From CAZLNO01 sp964561005 (GTDB lineage: Bacteria; Pseudomonadota; Alphaproteobacteria; Kiloniellales; Rhodovibrionaceae): a stretch of 53,603 nucleotides of DNA. Where the stretch lies: positions 1 through 53,603 of the forward strand of contig CAZLNO010000013.1 in the NCBI GenBank assembly GCA_964561005.1. Direction: 5' to 3'. Each line of letters begins with the position of its first letter. Position 1 is the first letter of the stretch. A program made the position numbers and the translations under genes. Below, piece by piece: positions 49,564 through 53,603 of this stretch. The notes beneath the pieces were generated by a model. The model was not told the DNA's origin. It ran no database searches and was given only the letters and a program-made list of their open reading frames with translations.

Positions 49564-52317
49564 GTGATCGAACTCGACCTGAAGGCCCTGCTCCGGCGGC
49601 TGAACCAGCCCTCCCGCAAGGCCCTGGAGAGCGCGGCCGGCATGTGCATGTCGCGCAGCAATTACGAGGTGACGCTCGAGCACATGCTCCTCGTCCTCGC
49701 CGACAGCAGCGACCAGGACGTGCCGCTGATCCTGCACCACTTCGGCATCGATCCCGCGCGCATGCGCAAGGCGCTGACGCGGGCGGTGGAGGGTCTGCGC
49801 ACCGGCAACGCCGGACGGCCCGTCTTCTCGCCGATCCTGCTGGAGTGGTTCCAGGACGCCTGGCTGGTGGCGTCGGTGGAACTGGGCCTCGGCGAGGTGC
49901 GTTCCGGCGCGCTGCTGGCGGCGCTGGCGTTCAACAAGGCGCGCTACGGCAGCGACGAGATCCAGGACCTGCTGGAGGCCATCGACCCCGCCACGCTGCG
50001 GCGCGACTTCGCCGACATCGTGGCCGGCTCCTCGGAGGAGGGGACGCGCCTGGACGTCGCCCGCGCGGCGGCGGGGGCGGGCGCCGGCGGCGGCGCGGGC
50101 GGCGAGCGCTCGGCCGACAGCGCGCTGGCGCGCTTCTGCGTCGACCTCACCGCCCGCGCCCGGGCCGGCGAGATCGACCCCGTGTTCGGCCGTGAGCGCG
50201 AGATCCGGCAGATCGTCAACATCCTGGGCCGGCGGCGGAAGAACAACCCCATCTGCGTCGGCGAGGCCGGCGTGGGCAAGAGCGCCGTGGTCGAGGGGCT
50301 GGCGCGCAAGATCGTCGGCGGCGACGTGCCGGACTTCCTGGAGAACGTCGACCTGCTGACCCTGGACCTGCAGCTTCTCCAGGCCGGCGCCAGCGTCAAG
50401 GGGGAGTTCGAGCAGCGCCTGAAGGACGTCATGGAGGAGGTCAAGGCCTCGCCGAAGCCGGTCATCCTCTTCGTCGACGAGGTGCACACCCTGATCGGCG
50501 CCGGCGGCGCACAGGGCACCGGCGACGCCGCCAACCTGATCAAGCCGGCGCTGGCGCGCGGGGAGATGCGCACCATCGCCGCCACCACCTTCTCCGAGTA
50601 CAAGCGCTACATCGACAAGGACGCCGCGCTGGCCCGCCGCTTCCAGCTCGTCAGCCTGGACGAGCCCTCGCCGGAGCAGACGGTGACCATCCTGCGCGGC
50701 CTGCGCTCGGTCTACGAGGAGGCGCACGGCGTCTACGTGCGCGACGACGCGGTCTCGGCCGCCGCCCAGCTTGCCGGGCGCTACCTCTCGGGCCGCCAGT
50801 TGCCGGACAAGGCCATCGACGTGCTGGACACCGCCAGCGCGCGGGTCAAGCTCAGCGTCGGCACCAAGCCGGCGACGATCGACGACCTGGAGCGCGAGAT
50901 CGGCGTGAACGAGCGCGAGCGCGCGGCCATCGCCCGCGACCTCGGCGCCAAGAGCGGGGGCGACCCGGCGCGCCTGGCGGAGCTGGACGAGTTGATCGCA
51001 AGCCAGCGGGCGCAACTGGCGGAGATGACGGCGGCCTGGGAGAGCGAGCGCGATGCCGTGCGGCGCGTGCTCGACCTGCGCCAGGCGCTGGCGCGGGCCG
51101 AGCGGGTGGCCGAGGAGGCCGAGGACGCCACGGCCGCGGCGCCGGCGCTGGCGGCGGCCGGCCAGGGCGACGGCGCGGCGGAGGCCCCGGCTCCCGAAGC
51201 GGCGTCGCCCCGCGAGGGGGCGGGGGAGCCCGCCGCCCTCCAGCAGGAGCTGGACGAGGCCATGGCGGCGCTCAACGCCATCCAGGACCGCTCGGGCCTG
51301 ATCCACTACGAGGTGAGCCCGTTGGTCGTCGCACAGGTGATCTCCGACTGGACCGGCATTCCCGTGGGCAACATGCTGCGCGGCGACAAGGACGCCATCA
51401 TGGGCTTCGGCGAGCGCCTGCGCGACCGCATCAAGGGGCAGGACCACGCCGTCGAGGCGCTGGACAAGGGAATGCGCACGGCCAAGGCCGGATTGCAGAA
51501 CCCCGCGGCGCCGCTGGGCGTCTTCCTCTTCGTCGGGCCCAGCGGCGTGGGCAAGACCGAGACGGCGCTGGGCATCGCCGACCTGCTGTTCGGCGGCGAG
51601 CGCTTCATGACCACCATCAACATGTCGGAGTTCCAGGAGAAGCACACCGTCTCCCGCCTGATCGGCTCGCCGCCGGGCTATGTCGGCTACGGCGAGGGCG
51701 GCCGCCTGACCGAGGCGGTGCGCCAGCGGCCCTACTCGGTGGTGCTGCTGGACGAGGTGGAGAAGGCCGACCTGGAGGTCATGAACCTGTTCTACCAGGT
51801 GTTCGACAAGGGGCAGCTCGCCGACGGCGAGGGGCGCATCGTCGACTTCAAGAACACCGTCATGGTGCTGACCAGCAACCTGGCCTCCGACATCATCACC
51901 GAGATGGGCGGCGGCGAGGAGCCGGCGCCGCTGGAGGCCATCACGGAGGCGATCCGGCCGGTGCTCAGCAACCACTTCCGGCCGGCCCTGCTGGCGCGCA
52001 TGCAGGTGGTGCCCTTCCTGCCGATCGGCGCGAACATCATGCGCGACATCGTGCAGCTCAAGCTGGCCCGCGTGGCCGAGCGCCTGGCGCAGCGCCACAA
52101 TATGCAACTGGCCTACGCGGACGCCGTGGTCGACCAGATCACCCGGCGCTGCACCGAGGTGGAGACCGGCGCGCGCAACGTCGACCACATCGTCAACAGC
52201 ACGCTGCTGCCGGAGATCTCCAGCCGGTTGCTGGAGATGCTGGACGCCGAGAGCATGCCGGGGAACCTCACGGTCGATCTCCACGAGGACGGGCACTTCG
52301 CCTACCACTTCCATTGA
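49564..52317 (+). CDS. tssH: Type VI secretion sheath-recycling ATPase TssH (ClpV)
   Basis: The 917-residue AAA+ protein is a ClpB relative. It has an N-domain that binds TssC (LLRRLNQPSRKALESAAGMCMSRSNYEVTLEHMLLVL), a first ATPase module with GEAGVGKS and ILFVDEVHTLIGAG, a middle coiled-coil domain (about 410-560), and a second module with GPSGVGKTE, GSPPGYVGYGEGG and VLLDEVEKAD. It pulls contracted TssBC apart so subunits can be reused. The poly-Ala/Gly insert after the N-domain and an Ala/Glu-rich stretch at about 520-560 are local features. The GTG at 49564 follows GGAGACGG, 22 bases after tssG. Confidence 0.96.
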   Translation: MIELDLKALLRRLNQPSRKALESAAGMCMSRSNYEVTLEHMLLVLADSSDQDVPLILHHFGIDPARMRKALTRAVEGLRTGNAGRPVFSPILLEWFQDAWLVASVELGLGEVRSGALLAALAFNKARYGSDEIQDLLEAIDPATLRRDFADIVAGSSEEGTRLDVARAAAGAGAGGGAGGERSADSALARFCVDLTARARAGEIDPVFGREREIRQIVNILGRRRKNNPICVGEAGVGKSAVVEGLARKIVGGDVPDFLENVDLLTLDLQLLQAGASVKGEFEQRLKDVMEEVKASPKPVILFVDEVHTLIGAGGAQGTGDAANLIKPALARGEMRTIAATTFSEYKRYIDKDAALARRFQLVSLDEPSPEQTVTILRGLRSVYEEAHGVYVRDDAVSAAAQLAGRYLSGRQLPDKAIDVLDTASARVKLSVGTKPATIDDLEREIGVNERERAAIARDLGAKSGGDPARLAELDELIASQRAQLAEMTAAWESERDAVRRVLDLRQALARAERVAEEAEDATAAAPALAAAGQGDGAAEAPAPEAASPREGAGEPAALQQELDEAMAALNAIQDRSGLIHYEVSPLVVAQVISDWTGIPVGNMLRGDKDAIMGFGERLRDRIKGQDHAVEALDKGMRTAKAGLQNPAAPLGVFLFVGPSGVGKTETALGIADLLFGGERFMTTINMSEFQEKHTVSRLIGSPPGYVGYGEGGRLTEAVRQRPYSVVLLDEVEKADLEVMNLFYQVFDKGQLADGEGRIVDFKNTVMVLTSNLASDIITEMGGGEEPAPLEAITEAIRPVLSNHFRPALLARMQVVPFLPIGANIMRDIVQLKLARVAERLAQRHNMQLAYADAVVDQITRRCTEVETGARNVDHIVNSTLLPEISSRLLEMLDAESMPGNLTVDLHEDGHFAYHFH

Positions 52318-52372
52318 GGGCGAGGGCGGCGACCTGCTTCCGACGAGCGTTCCGAAGAGTGAGGCCCACGCC

Positions 52373-53603
52373 GTGTCGCACCGCAGCCTTCAGGCCGAGA
52401 CGGCAGAGCAGCTTCTGAAGATCAGCACCTCGCTGTCCACCGAGCGGGACCTGGGGCGGCTGCTCGACGGCATCCTGCGCGCCGCGCGCGAGCTGACCGG
52501 CGCGGAGGCCGGGCGCCTCTATATCCTGGACCAGCTCAAGCGCAACCTGCTCCTGCAGGTGGCCCAGAACGACGTTCTCCAGCGTCCGCGCGAGGCGGAG
52601 ACCACGGTGCCGCTGTTCCCCGAGGGCGGGCGCAACACCACGCATATCGCCGGCTACTGCGCCTTCAGCGGCCGGACGGTGGTGCTCTCCGACCTCTACC
52701 GGGCGCCGGGCTTCGACCTGGGGAACTTCGCCCGTTACGACCAGCTCAACAAGTACCGCACTCGCTCGCTGCTGGCGACGCCCCTGCATGACCACGAGGG
52801 GCTGACGATCGGCGTGCTGATGGTGATGAACGCCCGCGACGCCGAGGGCGCGCCCGCTGACTTCGACGACCAGCGCCACCGCATCATCGCCGCCTTCGCC
52901 TCGCAGTCCGCCGTGGCCATCAACAACACCCGCCTGATCCAGGAGAACGCGCGGCTGATCGACATCCTGAACCGCTCCAACAGCGCGCTGCGGCAAGAGA
53001 ACGCCGAGCTGCGCAGCCGCATCCGCCAGGGCTACAGCTTCGACGAGATCGTCGGCCGCGGACCGGCGATGCGCCATGTCTTCGAGCTGATGGGCAAGAT
53101 CGTGGGCACGGCGGCCACGGTGCTGGTGCAGGGCGAGACCGGAACGGGCAAGGAGCTGATCGCCCGCGCGCTGCACGTCAACGGCCCGCGGGCGAGCGGC
53201 GAATTCGTCACCCAGAACTGCGCCGCCCTGCCGGAGACCCTGCTGGAAAGCGAGATGTTCGGCTACCGCAAGGGGGCCTTCACCGGCGCCAACCAGGACA
53301 AGAAGGGGCTGTTCGAGATCGCCGACGGCGGTACGCTTTTCCTCGACGAGATCGGCGACATGCCGCTCGGTTTGCAGGCCAAGCTGCTGCGCGTGCTGCA
53401 GGAAGGCGAGGTGCGGCCGCTGGGCGCGACCAGTGGGCGGCGGGTGGACGTGCGGGTCGTCGCCGCCACCCACCGCGATCTGGCGCAGGCCATCCGCGAG
53501 GGCGACTTCCGTGAGGACCTGTATTACCGTCTGTGCGTCTTTCCGATCCGGCTGCCGCCCCTGCGCGAGCGCCGGGACGACTTGCCGGAGCTGATCGACC
53601 ACT
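52373..53603 (+). CDS. Sigma-54-dependent transcriptional activator with GAF domain, 3' end cut by window edge
   Basis: The frame is open from GTG 52373 to the right edge (410 complete codons). Residues about 15-185 form a GAF-type sensory domain (LLKISTSLSTERDLGRLLDGIL, GYCAFSGRTVVLSDLY, ATPLHDHEGLTIGVLMV, FASQSAVAINNTRLI). A coiled linker follows. From about 222 comes the AAA+ domain with Walker A GETGTGKE, the sigma-54-contacting loop GAFTGA, and Walker B GTLFLDEIGDMP. The C-terminal DNA-binding helices lie beyond the window. Such activators (VasH-like) commonly drive hcp/vgrG or whole T6SS operons. It starts 55 bases after tssH. Confidence 0.92.
   Translation, partial: MSHRSLQAETAEQLLKISTSLSTERDLGRLLDGILRAARELTGAEAGRLYILDQLKRNLLLQVAQNDVLQRPREAETTVPLFPEGGRNTTHIAGYCAFSGRTVVLSDLYRAPGFDLGNFARYDQLNKYRTRSLLATPLHDHEGLTIGVLMVMNARDAEGAPADFDDQRHRIIAAFASQSAVAINNTRLIQENARLIDILNRSNSALRQENAELRSRIRQGYSFDEIVGRGPAMRHVFELMGKIVGTAATVLVQGETGTGKELIARALHVNGPRASGEFVTQNCAALPETLLESEMFGYRKGAFTGANQDKKGLFEIADGGTLFLDEIGDMPLGLQAKLLRVLQEGEVRPLGATSGRRVDVRVVAATHRDLAQAIREGDFREDLYYRLCVFPIRLPPLRERRDDLPELIDH

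Overview
The window is very GC-rich (roughly 70% by eye) apart from its first 800 bases. It looks like chromosomal DNA of an alphaproteobacterium, probably of the Rhodospirillales type. The supports are a HemB with the aspartate-rich (magnesium-type) metal site, a MarR protein resembling alphaproteobacterial LdtR, many TRAP/organic-acid genes, and intergenic hairpins of the CCTCATCCT...AGGATGAGG kind. The placement is an inference from gene content. No rRNA, tRNA, insertion sequence or CRISPR array was seen.

Layout. 1-800: a distinctly AT-rich pair of small membrane-protein genes, cut by the left edge and unlike everything else here. 884-8399: a Tat-type DUF547 protein; a three-gene overlapping operon (PLP amino-acid decarboxylase plus two alpha/beta hydrolases); an isobutyryl-CoA-type acyl-CoA dehydrogenase; a HicA/HicB-like pair lying tail to tail; and metY. 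8487-18144: an orphan amino-acid-type binding protein next to a chemoreceptor, hemB, the minCDE operon, a ZIP metal transporter, msrA, and two further valine-catabolism genes (3-hydroxyisobutyryl-CoA hydrolase and 3-hydroxyisobutyrate dehydrogenase). 18291-27562: a MarR regulator; an enolase-superfamily enzyme in an operon with LrgA/LrgB membrane proteins; a divergent iron-type alcohol dehydrogenase; a degenerate nuclease-fold protein; a complete TRAP transporter with an isocitrate-lyase/PEP-mutase-family gene; and an RlpA-like protein. Much of this block reads as uptake and breakdown of small carboxylic acids.

27789-32292: a two-gene operon of a signal-peptide-bearing outer-membrane barrel and a cysteine-free 1108-residue repeat protein. 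The repeat protein has three exactly 117-residue VCBS/cadherin-like units and a DUF4214-type C-terminus. It is the least explained module in the window.

32526-53603: a type VI secretion locus, all on the + strand: tagH, tssJ, tssK, tssL (with an OmpA domain), tssM, tagF, a PP2C phosphatase, tssA, tssB, tssC, tssE, tssF, tssG, tssH (clpV) and a sigma-54-dependent activator cut by the right edge. These give the membrane complex (J, L, M), baseplate (K, E, F, G, A), sheath (B, C) and recycling ATPase (H). Hcp, VgrG, PAAR, a PpkA kinase and effectors are absent from the window and may lie to the right. Many genes overlap by 4 to 37 bases and most start with GTG or TTG, which points to tight translational coupling.
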